From: Anniella stebbinsi
Lineage: Eukaryota; Chordata; Lepidosauria; Squamata; Anniellidae
Direction: 5' to 3'
DNA length: 64,000 nucleotides
NCBI GenBank assembly: GCA_029215795.1
Contig: JARDYH010000004.1
Coordinates: 30,508,001 to 30,572,000, forward strand
The translations under genes were made by a program, and so were the position numbers. Positions within the stretch are counted from its first letter, which is position 1, and every line of letters begins with the position of its first letter. The notes below the pieces were generated by a model. That model saw nothing but the letters and a program-made list of their open reading frames with translations, did no database searches and was not told the DNA's origin. Shown piece after piece: positions 11,300 through 21,799 of the stretch.

Positions 11300-11785
11300 T
11301 CATTAAAGAGGTTTCTATTTTTTTCTGCCTCATTCTCAGGGCATTTTATAGCTTTTTTTTAAAAAAAATTGTTGGTGTTTTTGAGCTTAATGGCTGTGAT
11401 ATGGCTGAAGGTGCTGTGTGAGTATTTTCTTTGTATCACTCATCTCTCCATTGCTCTGCAGCCTCCCAGGCTGCGTGCACTTCCTGGTCTGAAAAAAGGC
11501 CTTTGGGGAGGAGTTATCTCATGATGTCTTCCCCTGGGCTTTAATTGAATAGTGGGAAGCCAAGAAGGTTACAGGCTGCTGGAGACATGATTGTAGGGTG
11601 AAAGACAGAACACTCAGATACATTCCTCTGACACATCGTAAGTAAGACAAGCACAAGAAACCTGAACCCAACCCATGAGAATGTCTCTGAAACTTTCTTT
11701 TCCTTTGAATTTCTTTTTGAAAGCAATTTCTTTTCTATCATTAGCTTCTGAGCCACGTACAAGGTTATGTGATTATCATATAAAG
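11300..11785. other. unique DNA
   Basis: No recognised repeat or gene signal. Confidence 0.4.
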
Positions 11786-12130
11786 CCCTAAAACTTGGGA
11801 CCAGGATACCTAGCAGACTGCCTTCGTTTATGCAAATCCTGATGACATTTAAGATCTTCAGGGGAGGTCTTGCTGGTCATGAGTAAAATGAATGGAATGT
11901 CGCCATGAAGGACTTCAATGGCAGGCCTTTTTTGCAGTGGCACCCAACCTCTGGGAAACCCTCCCTTTTCACACAGTCTTTCTTCAGGGGTGTAACTGCT
12001 GCTGGGTTTTACTTTGGTTTTATGTGGCACTTTTAAACTTTTTAGTTTTATATTGCGTCTTGTCATATTGTACATTATGGTTTTAATTGTGAACTATCCA
12101 GAGAGCCTCGGCCCAGTGCTCATTAAGCCC
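11786..12130 (+). mobile_element. L2 LINE, decayed 3' end
   Basis: Follows the order of the intact L2 at 32001: the segment encoding the end of the reverse transcriptase frame (GGGACCAGGATACCTA, GTGGCACCCAACCTCTGG), then an untranslated region ending in GAACTATCCAGAGAGCCTCG. It is frame-broken and has lost its tail. Confidence 0.7.
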
Positions 12131-12189
12131 AGCTCCTTGGAATAGGGCCAGACGGGCAGGGCTTGATGAACATGCGAGGCAAGTGCCCC

Positions 12190-12350
12190 ATAATAATAAT
12201 AATAATAATAATAATTTATTTATTTATTACCCGCCTCTCCCAACGGATCGAGGCGGGGAACAGCATTAAACATAAAATACAAAACTGATTAAAAGCACAT
12301 AAAACCAATACATCATTAAAATACCAATAAAACACCAATAAAACACTTTA
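12190..12350 (-). mobile_element. L2-like LINE tail with (TAA)n
   Basis: Same block as 4881-5035: TAA repeat, ATTTATTTATTACCCGCCTC, GGATCGAGGCGGGG, then ACATAAAACCAAT. The two copies agree closely, so the tail belongs to one subfamily. Confidence 0.6.
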
Positions 12351-12765
12351 AAATTCATCTGGGTAGGCCTGCCACAAGTTATGTGTTTCCTGCTCGCAAC
12401 CACCACGGGGCTTTTCCCTGAAGCTGCGAATTTGAAAAGTCAAGGACTTACCCTGACTTTTTGTTTTGAAGAGAGGTTGCCACAGTCCTTCCACTGCATG
12501 ACCTTGTCAGACTGGGGACATTCCGGGCAGATGTTGACTGCTGATAGATTGTCAGAAGACCGGGAAGACCGGGCAGACAGCATTGGACCAGCCCAATGAG
12601 TCAAAAGGCTGCCATAAAGCCTGTGCTATCTCCTGCCACATGGATTTCCTGCCCCCACCCCACAGCAGTGAAACTGTGAGGTTTCAAAAGGAAGAGCAGC
12701 AAAGCTGCACCATGAAGACACCCCCCAATATATTTTCGCTACTAGTAACTCAGCCTTAGAAAAGG

Positions 12766-12945
12766 TATCTCAACCTTTTAAAAGGGGGGGGGGTGCCCAA
12801 AAGCCAAAAAACCTCCAAAATCAGTGGTTGGGTGGAATGGGGTGGGGGAAGGGAAGGGAAGGGAAAGGGTACATGGCCTTTTGGGGAAGCTCAGGGGGCA
12901 GATTTGGCCCTTGGGCCTAAGGTTGTAGACCCCTGATCTAAGAAG
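12766..12945. mobile_element. degenerate hAT-like remnant
   Basis: The right end reads AAGGTTGTAGACCCCTG, a typical hAT-type terminus when reversed. The left side has TCTCAACCTT as a partial match. No target duplication is visible. Confidence 0.4.
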
Positions 12946-13019
12946 ATTAGAAGTGGGGGCCAAGGAGTGGGAATGCGTATAATTAAGAAATCAATGATAG
13001 CAAAGACAAATTGCCGGGC

Positions 13020-13960
13020 AATACATCTTCTATTATCTCTGAGTGGCTGTGTTGACATTTAAGTTGAGACCGGGTGGCAACCCTGCTCGAAGTCTAAAGT
13101 CACCGGTGTCAACAAGCCATTCAATGTGCTCCCAGCACTTTCTCCCCTGAAGCCAGCCTGGTGCCTGGCCTTACTCAGCCACTCGGCTCAGCCAGTGTGC
13201 CTACATTTTTAAAAGAGAACTGCTATCACCATTATGGTTAGTTCACTAAAGGTACAAAAGCATGACAAATATATGTAATTTGTAAATTGGCCCATCTTTT
13301 ACAATAATTTAGAGACTCTCGTTAGCGGCAATAGAAACCCAACAATTACTGATGTTTAAGGTTTGCATTGTTGCTCGGTGAATATTTCATGCATAAATGA
13401 ACTTCCCCTGGACCAACTGCTGTTTCTGATGAGGCACTCTGAGGCTTTATTGCCAAATACTCAGCAGGACTCCACCAATGAGCCACATAACGGATGATGC
13501 ATCGCTTCCAATGCTTAAATAATGCAGGGTAGCTGCGGCTTTTGGAATGGTGGGCCGCTTTATTTACATATCAATTGAGCAACCATACTGAATATGAAGA
13601 AATATGAACAGGAAAGGACATAGCAATTTTAATATTTCATATTGGTAAGCACCCTGCAGAAACCAGATACTTAAGCTGAGGTTTTAGCTGAACTGCATCT
13701 TTGTATATGCGCGAGACTGAGAAATTATGCACACATATGAGTTCGACAAAATCCTTTCCAAAAGTTGGCGTAATATATATTCACAATTCCCCATTCCGAG
13801 GCACGTTGTCACAGCTAATAAAAACAAACTGCACAGAGCTGCTTGTTTGAAGCCGCATTTTATTAGCAGATGGAAACAAATACCTTATCTGATTATTGAA
13901 GGGGGTGGGGTGGGAAGCTTTTGTTGTGCATGCTGGGATATGTAGTCTTGATTTTCTTCC
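13020..13960. other. unique DNA, candidate conserved non-coding at 13230-13640
   Basis: No repeats. The central part holds ATTTCATGCATAAATG, ATGATGCATC and TTTACATATCAATTGAG, AT-rich words typical of homeodomain/POU regulatory DNA. Functional meaning is inferred only. Confidence 0.3.
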
Positions 13961-14137
13961 TCTACCAGCCATACTGAGGCACTAAGAAAAAATGGGGGGG
14001 GGGGAGGAGGAGGGAAAGCAAATAAAAAGCTAGTAGAAATGCCAAAAGGGGAGGTGTTTGTAATAAAGCAGGTGACCGCCAGAAACAAAATGGAGTGCAG
14101 CAACCAGAGAAATGTGACGGAGTGAGATATGGTAGAC

Positions 14138-14228
14138 ATAACACAATCCTATGCATGCCTACTCAGAATTACGTTCCATTAGAGATTCAGTGGGACTTAC
14201 TCTTAGTTAAGTGTGCATAAGGTTTCAG
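14138..14228. repeat. short palindromic repeat A, copy 1
   Basis: Reads ACACAATCCTATGCATGCC on the left and AGTGTGCATAAGGTTTCAGC on the right, with CAGTGGGACTTACTC between. Its halves are inverted relative to each other. Further copies or parts occur at 18545, 25140, 55970 and 58245. Probably a MITE; no duplication proven. Confidence 0.5.
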
Positions 14229-14289
14229 CCTACGCCATATCTATTCAAACCTTATGGGGAAAATATCAGAGATTTGTCACTACAACAAG

Positions 14290-14440
14290 TTTGTTTGTTT
14301 AAAATTCTAATGCTCTGCTCTTCCTCCAAAAGGAGCATAAGAGTGGCTTACAATATTAATAAAACAAGTACCAGTAAAACAACCTTGAAATCCTACTATC
14401 ACAATAAAACAATTTAAAATACAATAATGATCTCACATAA
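14290..14440 (-). mobile_element. LINE/SINE tail remnant
   Basis: Begins AAAATTCTAATGCTCTGC and continues A-rich with repeated AAAACAA. This reads on the minus strand as a LINE-type tail of the form seen at 40840 and 47353. Confidence 0.35.
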
Positions 14441-14989
14441 GCCCGCAAATTAACCCATCAGGAGCAAATGCATTTGTAAATAAAAGGGATTTTAACTTAT
14501 ATTTAAAAGTATTATTCATAATGATGGGTTTGTACTGGTTTAACGCTCCACAATGTCAAGTAACTGGAATGTGATTCAGATATAACATGCAACCATTACC
14601 TGGTTTGCTTGTAATGGCAATTTATGGGTTATTTGTGAGCCCACTGCTTCCAATGTGTTCATCGCTGCCTCTGGCTACTGACATTCCCATTCATCTTTGC
14701 TATCAATGTGTGTAGGGGGAGGGGGTAATTGCACCAATGCAATGATGGTTCCAGGTGTTTTGGGGGGCCTTGGGCAAGACCCCCTCAATAGGTCCCCACC
14801 CTCAGTGAATCTACCTGCTCATCTCCATTGTCACTAGGTGGTATTGATCCTCCTCCTCTTTCTCATCATTGCTACTACTTGCTTGCTTTATAGAATGAGT
14901 CAGTGAGCAAGCAGGCAGTGGCACCAATTGCACACTTTCCTACCATGGGGGTGTAACAATCCTGAAAGATGGCAATAGATACACAGTTT

Positions 14990-15375
14990 CAATTACGTTC
15001 TGGGTAATATGGCCAACAAAGAGTCTCCCAGTTGAGTTGAAGCCATCTGCAGGCCATTCCAAAATGAACGGAGTGCTGCCATGAAGAACCTCGGTGGCCG
15101 ACCTTCTCTGTAGCAGCACCCACCCTCTGGAAAACCCTCCCTTGAGTGGTTCGGGAGATGCGGGAGGTGGAAAATGTAACATCTTTTAAATACCTCCTGG
15201 AAACATACTTTTTCACACAGGCTTTCCCTGGATTTTAGCTTAATTGGTTTTACATCACCTTTTCAAGCTTTTAGTATTTTAAATTTATCTGACACTGTTG
15301 CATTTTATGGTTTTAATTGTGCACTTCCCAGAGAGCCTTGACTAATGGGCAATATAAAAATGTAATAAATACATC
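14990..15375 (+). mobile_element. L2 LINE, decayed 3' end
   Basis: CTCGGTGGCCGACCTTCTC and GTAGCAGCACCCACCCTCTG match the L2 segment encoding the end of the reverse transcriptase. The untranslated part ends CTTCCCAGAGAGCCTTGAC and AATAAATACA. Frame is broken. Confidence 0.7.
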
Positions 15376-15774
15376 TTTGTGGCTCTGTTTTGGGGAGGAG
15401 GGAAGACTGCGGAATACAGTAAACCTGTGGCTGGTTACCACAACGTCTCTGTCCGGTAGCCGGAAATGTTGTTGTGAGGTGGAGTAATAAGGGTACACTG
15501 AGGGGGGTGACCACACTGTAAGTCAATGGAAAATACCAGCAACCTAAATACATGCAGTATAACATGTTAAAATTATTTCATGTATAAGTGAAATTCTGAA
15601 GAATGTTGTGGTATATCCTTTGAAGCCATTGTATTGACCAGGAATGGAATAAGTAGCTTGGCCTCCTCCCTTGTTTTACAATAGAGAGGTATCTTTGTCT
15701 TGATGTACTTCACTGAGTTTATATCACCTCCAGGTTGAGCAACAGGACTGGACCCTGAGTGGAGAACACATACT

Positions 15775-16005
15775 CATAGGAACATAGGAAGTTGTCATAT
15801 ACCAGGTTGGACTATGTGTCTATCTAGCCTGGAATTGTCTACGCTATCTGGCAGCAGCTTTCCAGGATCTCAAGAGAGGTCTTTCCCATAACTTGCTACC
15901 TGATCCATTTGAAATGGAGATCCCAGAGATTGGACCTGGAAGGGATTCCTGGAATTGTACCTGAACCCTTCTGCATGTAAAATATGTGCTTTACCACTGA
16001 GTGTA
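15775..16005 (-). mobile_element. tRNA-derived SINE, reversed copy 2
   Basis: The reverse complement starts with a tRNA-Ala-like head (CTCAGTGGTAAAGCACA equivalent, ending near 16000). It runs to the 3' end read here as GGAACATAGGAAGTTGTCAT at 15779. Same family as 5108, but covering its 3' end as well. Confidence 0.7.
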
Positions 16006-16009
16006 AGTG

Positions 16010-16480
16010 ACATTATTCATTTTTTAAAAAATTGTAAACGACTCCATCCAAAAGTTTTGGTGTTGACAAGAATATATTGGGGGCTATGGGAGGACTGCAA
16101 GTACAAGGCCAGGGTTGGCCCTAGCATTAGGCAGAGAGAGGCAATTGCCTCGGGCGACAGTTCTTGGGAGGTGGCAACAAGGTGTTAGATGAAAAAGCTG
16201 CATGCCATACAGCCTGTTCTGTGCCCCCTATGTTAGCCTGCTGGCTTCGGGTGCAGTGGAGGATGCTGTACCATCGTCAGTGTTGGAAGATAGATTCATC
16301 AGGCAGGCCAATTGGCTTTCATACTTGGAATGGAAGAGGGCACCATCTTGTTCTTCACTTCAGGCAAAAAATGTATTGGGCTGGCCCTAGACAAGGCACA
16401 TGTAACAGTAAATGAAATTGATTATATAGGCCACCATCTTAATGGAAGAATTGGATTTTGAGGAGAAATTGTTCTTATCC
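16010..16480. other. unique DNA
   Basis: No recognised repeat. Short open frames at 16164-16415 lack any domain. Confidence 0.4.
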
Positions 16481-16488
16481 ATTTGTGG

Positions 16489-16809
16489 TAGGGTGACCAG
16501 ATAAAATCCAGGTCAGGGCTCATGTAACTTTAACAGTTGTAGAGAAAAAGGGAATTTCAGCTAGTGTCATTTGTATGCAATTAGTTCCTGGTGATATTCC
16601 CTCTTCATCACAACAGTTAAAGTTGCAGGGGTCCTGCCTTCTTGCGTATATGGTCACTCTAGTATAGTGCCTGCACCTTTAACTGTTGTGATGAAGAGGG
16701 AATTTCACCAGGAACTAATTGCATACAAATGACTCTGGCTGAAATTCCCTTTTCTCTACAACTGTTAAAGTTACATGAGCCCTGACCTGGATTTTATCTG
16801 GTCACCCTA
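16489..16809. mobile_element. palindromic hAT-type MITE, copy 2
   Basis: 321 bp, ends TAGGGTGACCAGATAAAA and its reverse complement, with a perfect 8-bp duplication ATTTGTGG on each side. Arms match as in the copy at 2747. No coding capacity. Confidence 0.92.
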
Positions 16810-16856
16810 ATTTGTGGATTTCACTGCCCCAAGCTGTAGTGTTAGCGACTGACTTA

Positions 16857-17392
16857 GGGTGCAATCCTATGCGTGTTTAGACAGAAGAAAGGCTACCTGA
16901 AAGAACACCTTCTCCCACACAAGCCCACCTGGTTCTTAAGATCTTTTGGAGGGGATCCTCTTTTGAAACTGCCACCTTCAGAGTACATCTGGTGGTGATC
17001 CAAGACAGGGCCTTTTCAGTGACTGCTCCCAGGCTGTGCAACTTCCTCCCAAAGGAGGCTAGGTTTGCTCCCTCTCTGCTGACGTTCTACCTGCAGGCAA
17101 AAGCCACTCTATTCAAGAAGGCCTGTTGGGCTGGAAGCTGTTTTCATTTTTTATTCTGTAATTGTTATGTTTTTATTGTATTTTAATATATTTTATCATC
17201 TTAATCAATTTTAAATATGATTGTAAGCCATTTTGAGTGCCAACTTTTCTTAGGCCAGTACAGTACAAATCGAATAAACAAATAAATAATGTTCTACAAC
17301 TTCCAGTGTTTTCCAGCCAGTTCTGCTGTCTGGGGAATGCTGGGCATTGTAGGACATTCTTTTCTTTCTAAGCATGCATGGGATTGTGCCCT
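16857..17392. repeat. palindromic repeat A', split by an L2 insertion
   Basis: The left part reads GGTGCAATCCTATGCGTG. The right part, after the L2 insertion, resumes with TTCTACAACTTCCAG, then GGGGAATGCTGGGC and GCATGGGATTGTGCCC. The same parts are found split by a different insertion at 56195-58228, which supports one original element here. Confidence 0.6.
16893..17290 (+). mobile_element. L2 LINE 3' end inserted in repeat A'
   Basis: Decayed L2 3' coding end (TTCAGTGACTGCTCCCAGG, CTTCCTCCCAAAGGAGGC) followed by an untranslated region and an AATAAACAAATAAATAA tail. It interrupts repeat A', so it is younger than that element. Confidence 0.65.
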
Positions 17393-17738
17393 TAGATGGC
17401 TTAAAAAGAAAATTAGATTGAGCTGTGGTTTCTCATGATCTAGAGCAATGGTAAGTAGAAGGTGGCTTGGGATGTATTGCTAGATCTCCAGGTGAGTTAT
17501 AGTACATCAGCAAAAGTTTTCAACCCTCATTAGTTTAAAACTAACAAGCCGCTGGAGGGGGTGGGAATCAGGAGTAGATTTATGTGTGCAAGGTCCAGTT
17601 CTGATAATGAAAACATCTGGGATGATCGTTACTGCTTTCCTGAGCCACTATTTTGTGCCTAGCTCCAATTGGTAAACCTCAGGGTAGAGAAAATGGAGTA
17701 GATTCTACAAGCCTATTCTCCGCCCACCCCTGATCTTG

Positions 17739-17875
17739 GGCTGAATCCAAATTTAGAGTAGACCCATTGACATCCATGGGACTTAAGTTAGTCCTGACTA
17801 ATGTAGTCAGGACTAAGTTAAGACTCATTGGTTTCAATGGGTGTACACTAAGTATTCTGGATCCAACTCCAAGAG
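17739..17875. repeat. palindromic repeat B, copy 1
   Basis: Starts GGCTGAATCCAAATTTAGAG and ends TTCTGGATCCAACTCC. The inner arms pair through CCCATTGACATCCATGGG and TTGGTTTCAATGGG. Copies at 30767 and 36178. Possibly a small MITE. Confidence 0.5.
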
Positions 17876-17959
17876 ATTTGGGTACAGCCACCCATTACTC
17901 CCATCTGAACCTGACAATTCAGAAAAGAAAGCAGTCCAGGTTAAGGAGAAATGACAGAT

Positions 17960-18540
17960 GAATACAGTTTAAAAAATAGCATCTCAATCATTACTCAGAT
18001 GTAAATGACAAAAAGTAAATGACAAAAAAGAAGAGATTTGTCTCACTTTTCATGAACAAAATATTTTTCAAGCAGGTTTTAAAACTATTCCCTCTTCTTG
18101 AGCATTTGCCCTGACTCCAGGTTTCAATCTGACTTGTTTTATGATGTTTTCTTGAAAGTTCAGAAAATTAAATCTTTTCCACTTTCAGAAATGCACATGA
18201 TGGATGTGTTTTGGGATTCAAATCAAGGGTAGGAGAATGCTTCTTTAAATTATTAGCTTGGCTTCTCTCCACCATCCAGCCGCTCTGTTAATTAAACAGA
18301 GGACATATGTTAAGGCTGTTTTACAAGCATCTGGAAAGAAAAATTAACATTTTTTATCACTGTCAAAGTAATTTCTTAACTGTACGTATATGTGGACAAT
18401 ATGAAAATTAGGTTCATTAAAAAGTTAGGGTAGCTTATATTAATTATGAAGCAGGCACTGTAACAAGAGAGGTTGGAGGCCATGATTGCACTGCAGGTTT
18501 TCTTGACTTTCCTATGGTGCAAAGTAGGGGCAGATGATAA
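17960..18540. other. unique AT-rich DNA
   Basis: No repeat recognised. TTAATTAAACAG and repeated TAAT words near 18280-18420. No gene signal. Confidence 0.35.
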
Positions 18541-18544
18541 CAGC

Positions 18545-18925
18545 ACTGCTAGTTGTATGATGGGCTGCACAATCCTATGCATCTCTGCTTGGAACCCCAG
18601 TTCATAAGAACATAAGAAGAGCCATGCTGGATCATACCAAGGGTCCATCTAATCTAATTTTGTTCATACAGTGGCGAACCAACTGTTGACCAGGAACCCA
18701 GAAGCAGAAGTGAAACAGCACCCTCCCACCCATGTTCCCCAGGAACTGGTGTATATGGGCTTACTGCCTCTGCTACTGGAGGTAGCACATACTATCAGGA
18801 CTTGTAGCCATTGATACCCTTCTCCTCAGGAATTTATCTAGAACCCTTTTAACGCCATCCAAATTGGTGGCCTAGCACATTCAATGGGGTTTACTGTGAG
18901 ATGAGTGCATAGGATTGCTGTTTTA
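18545..18925. repeat. palindromic repeat A, split by a CR1 insertion
   Basis: Left part GCACAATCCTATGCATCTC, right part ATTCAATGGGGTTTACTG and GTGCATAGGATTGCTG. Joined, these give the two arms of repeat A as at 14138, so the CR1 between them landed inside it. Confidence 0.55.
18602..18866 (-). mobile_element. CR1 3' end inserted in repeat A
   Basis: Begins ATAAGAACATAAGAAGAGCC and continues through the standard reversed CR1 3' segments (ACTGCCTCTGCTACTGGAGG, TAACGCCATCCAAATTGGTG). About 265 bp, 5'-truncated. Confidence 0.75.
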
Positions 18926-19409
18926 GTGGTAAACAGAAGCACGGAAAGCACAGAACATGAGAACGAAGTGCATATGTATGTGCTCTTATGCTCAACAATT
19001 TCATCATTTGGGTTGGATAGCCTATACTTGGCCTTGTTATCTTTGGGTGTGCCATTTAAACCATTAGAATTCAGCATCCCTACCATCTGACACGCAATAT
19101 CACTTGCCTAGAACCCAAATAACTACAGCCCAGCTAGATGTGAGTGGGGCAGATTTGGATTGGGACTATAGTTGGAGAGGATGCCAAATCGTGCATGAAG
19201 CATCAACTCAGCTGGCGCTAGGAGGAGCTCCTTCACCAGGTGCTGTCCATGTGCTTTTCTCCATAGACAGGCATAGAGTTCAGTGCCTCTTTCTACATGG
19301 AAAAAACAAACTGCATGTGGGTGGAACCAAATGACATCAGGGAGGGGATAGGGCTTCATGGATGGTGCCCTATCCCCTAACATCATCCTTCTGAATTGGT
19401 CCGAAGGGT

Positions 19410-19490
19410 GTGTTTATTTATTTATTTATTAAATTTATGTACCACCTAACTGGCAGAGGCCTTTGGGGAGGTTTACAATAATAAAATCTG
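19410..19490 (-). mobile_element. LINE tail
   Basis: TTTATTTATTTATTTATTAA followed by ATTTATGTACCACC is a reversed LINE tail of the L2 type. Confidence 0.5.
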
Positions 19491-19661
19491 GCTCCTAGAC
19501 CTCTATCACATCTAATTTCCCCCCTGGTTTGCTTTCACGTTTTTTTACCAGTGCATCAGTGCATGTGTGATCCCTTTTATCTGAATAGCTGCTCTTTCGC
19601 TTCTTTGCTCGTTTGTTCTTCCACTCCACTCCACTCTACCCCTCTCCTCTTTCTCTTTCAG

Positions 19662-19727
19662 GTCCTGTCAGATGAGTACTTCAACCAGACCGCCTTTCTG
19701 CCGGGCAAAAAAGGAATGACCCTTTAG
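19662..19727 (+). other. weak candidate 3'-terminal coding exon
   Basis: A 40-base pyrimidine tract (19621-19658) ends in CAG at 19659-19661, a strong splice-acceptor context. The next 22 codons in phase 0 read VLSDEYFNQTAFLPGKKGMT and one leucine before TAG at 19725. The peptide looks protein-like (acidic-aromatic start, an NQT glycosylation sequon), but I cannot name a family. There is no matching upstream exon in the window. It may be chance. Confidence 0.2.
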
Positions 19728-19734
19728 TCTGGTT

Positions 19735-20955
19735 CTTCGGGGGCATCGAGGGAGTACAATCCTGTCTCTGCAGAGATTCAGGCATGGTATGATTTTAAAA
19801 AATGCTTTTGAGTCTGGGATACAAGGTTTGGGTTTTATATTGAGGCTTGGAGCTGGCTGCTGGGACAGATTGCTTTTCCTTGCCAAACCTGATGCAATCC
19901 ATTCAAGCCCCCAGTTCCTTTAAAACTACACAGAGGCTTAGGGTGCATGAAATGCACTTAGGGAAAATAATCCAGATTTTTAGCATTCTAGGAAAGGCTG
20001 GGGAGGAGGCGGGGTGTCAGCAGGACAGGCACGGCGTCATGTGAGTACTGTGCTGCAAATCCACACACCAGGCATGGCGAGAGTGCACTAAATTGTTGGC
20101 GTTATGGAGCTCCTAGACATGTTTTGAACCCCAGCTCTAACTGGATGGGGAATAGCATGTAAAAATGGGTGCTTTACAAAGATTTTGGAGTCTGATCCAG
20201 CACTCACATGAAACACTTAACAGATCTTGTGGTATTTGTGCCATGTGTGAATTTTCTTAATATGGGAAAGAAAGCAGGAGAATATTAATCTCTGTATTCT
20301 AGCCAAAAGCCCTATTCAGTCATTATCTTTGCATTTAATCTCAGGGAGAGCCTGCCAGGAGAGTCTCCTCTGCAGACAGTTGCTCTCCACATGCAGATGG
20401 AATTGGGGTAGAACTCCCCCACACTTGTCTTCTCTCCCCTCCTTACAAGTAGAGTTTACTCACAAGGAAAATGCCTGAATAAATGGTATAATTGCTTTAC
20501 ACAAGTCAGCTGTACAGAAAGCCACTCATGTGTAAATCTCCTATGTGAAACATTGGAAAGAAACAAGGAAAGAATAAAGAGGGAACTAAACTCTCTTCCA
20601 AATTGTTATGAATTAATAAGAATCCAATTAATAAAAAGCTATTAATTTTCCAGGGTAATGCGTGAGACATGATTGTTAGGTTCTGGAAAGAGACTGTAAT
20701 AATTGCTAACTAGTGATGGGCACCGTTCCCATTGCTCACCTTGGGATACATTCAGTTTGTTGAGACTTTTGAGGATAATTTTTTGGGGGGAAATCGGAGG
20801 GCCAGTATGAAAACTCAGGAAAAATCAGCCATGGGGAAGATTACCTGAATACCAGTAATTAGGAAGGCTAGCTGAAGACAGGAGAAGTATGCCATTTTCT
20901 GCTGGGGCAGATGTGACTTTTCTATATCCCCCAATTCAATAAAGTGGGCAGGAGG
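19735..20955. other. unique DNA
   Basis: No repeats recognised. AT-rich words such as GAATTAATAAGAATCC and AAAGCTATTAATTTTCC near 20600-20660. A stretch at 20713 starts TAGTGATGGGCACCG, faintly like the hAT termini described at 20963. Confidence 0.35.
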
Positions 20956-20962
20956 TAAAGAC

Positions 20963-21788
20963 TAGGGATGTGCACGCCCGAAAATATCATATTTTATCGT
21001 TATTGGAATTTTGGACCAAAAAAATTATCGTCTCCGGTAATATCGTATATTAATCGTATTGTCTTCACGATAATTATCGGAAATTCCGATATTTAATTTG
21101 CAGCTCTATTGTGCCCTGTAGAGCAGAATTTTTAAAAGAAAATATGCCCGTAACATCTGTATTTTCAAAGTTACAGGCTTGAAGCTTGGTCACAATGCTT
21201 ATGGAGTATGCCTAAGTATGTGTATGAAATTTGAGATCGATCCCTCCAACCCTCAATTTTATGTGAATTTATTAAAGAACGTTTAAGTTCTGACAGGTCA
21301 AAAGTTGCACAATCTTTCAAAAATTCATATAAAATACAGGGGTGGAGGGATTGATCTGAAATTTGGCACATATGTATAGCAGCATGTGCTAGATATGTGT
21401 ATGAAATTTGAGATCGATCCCTCAAACTCTCGATTTTAGATGAATTTTTTAAAAGATCCTGCAACTTTTTGACAGGTCTGAATGAACGCACGTGGCGAGC
21501 TGTCATTCTGACCTGTTAGAACTTAAACAATTTTTAATAAATTTAATAAACATACTTAGGCATACCCCATAAGCACTGTGACCACATTTCAAGCCTCTAA
21601 CTTTTAAAATACAGAAGTTATAGGTTTATTTATATGACAGTCTGATAATCTGATATAATCGGACTGAAAATTATTGGATCGGATATTTATCAGAGGTTTT
21701 TCTATCGAATCATTATCGCTAAATACATGCACAATAAAGAGCATATCGTATCTTATCGTACATTTTAACGATATGATACACATCCCTA
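20963..21788. mobile_element. AT-rich hAT-type element with TAGGGATGTGCAC end
   Basis: 826 bp, bounded by TAGGGATGTGCACG and ACACATCCCTA, with a perfect 8-bp duplication GTAAAGAC. Inside each end lies a run of degenerate TTATCG/CGATAA words, then long inverted arms (about 21146-21225 against 21540-21625). Two direct copies of a segment of at least 30 bp lie at 21217 and 21394. A 111-codon minus-strand frame only reflects these repeats; no transposase is present. Shares its terminus with 28262, 50255 and 56615. Confidence 0.88.
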
Positions 21789-21799
21789 GTAAAGACACA

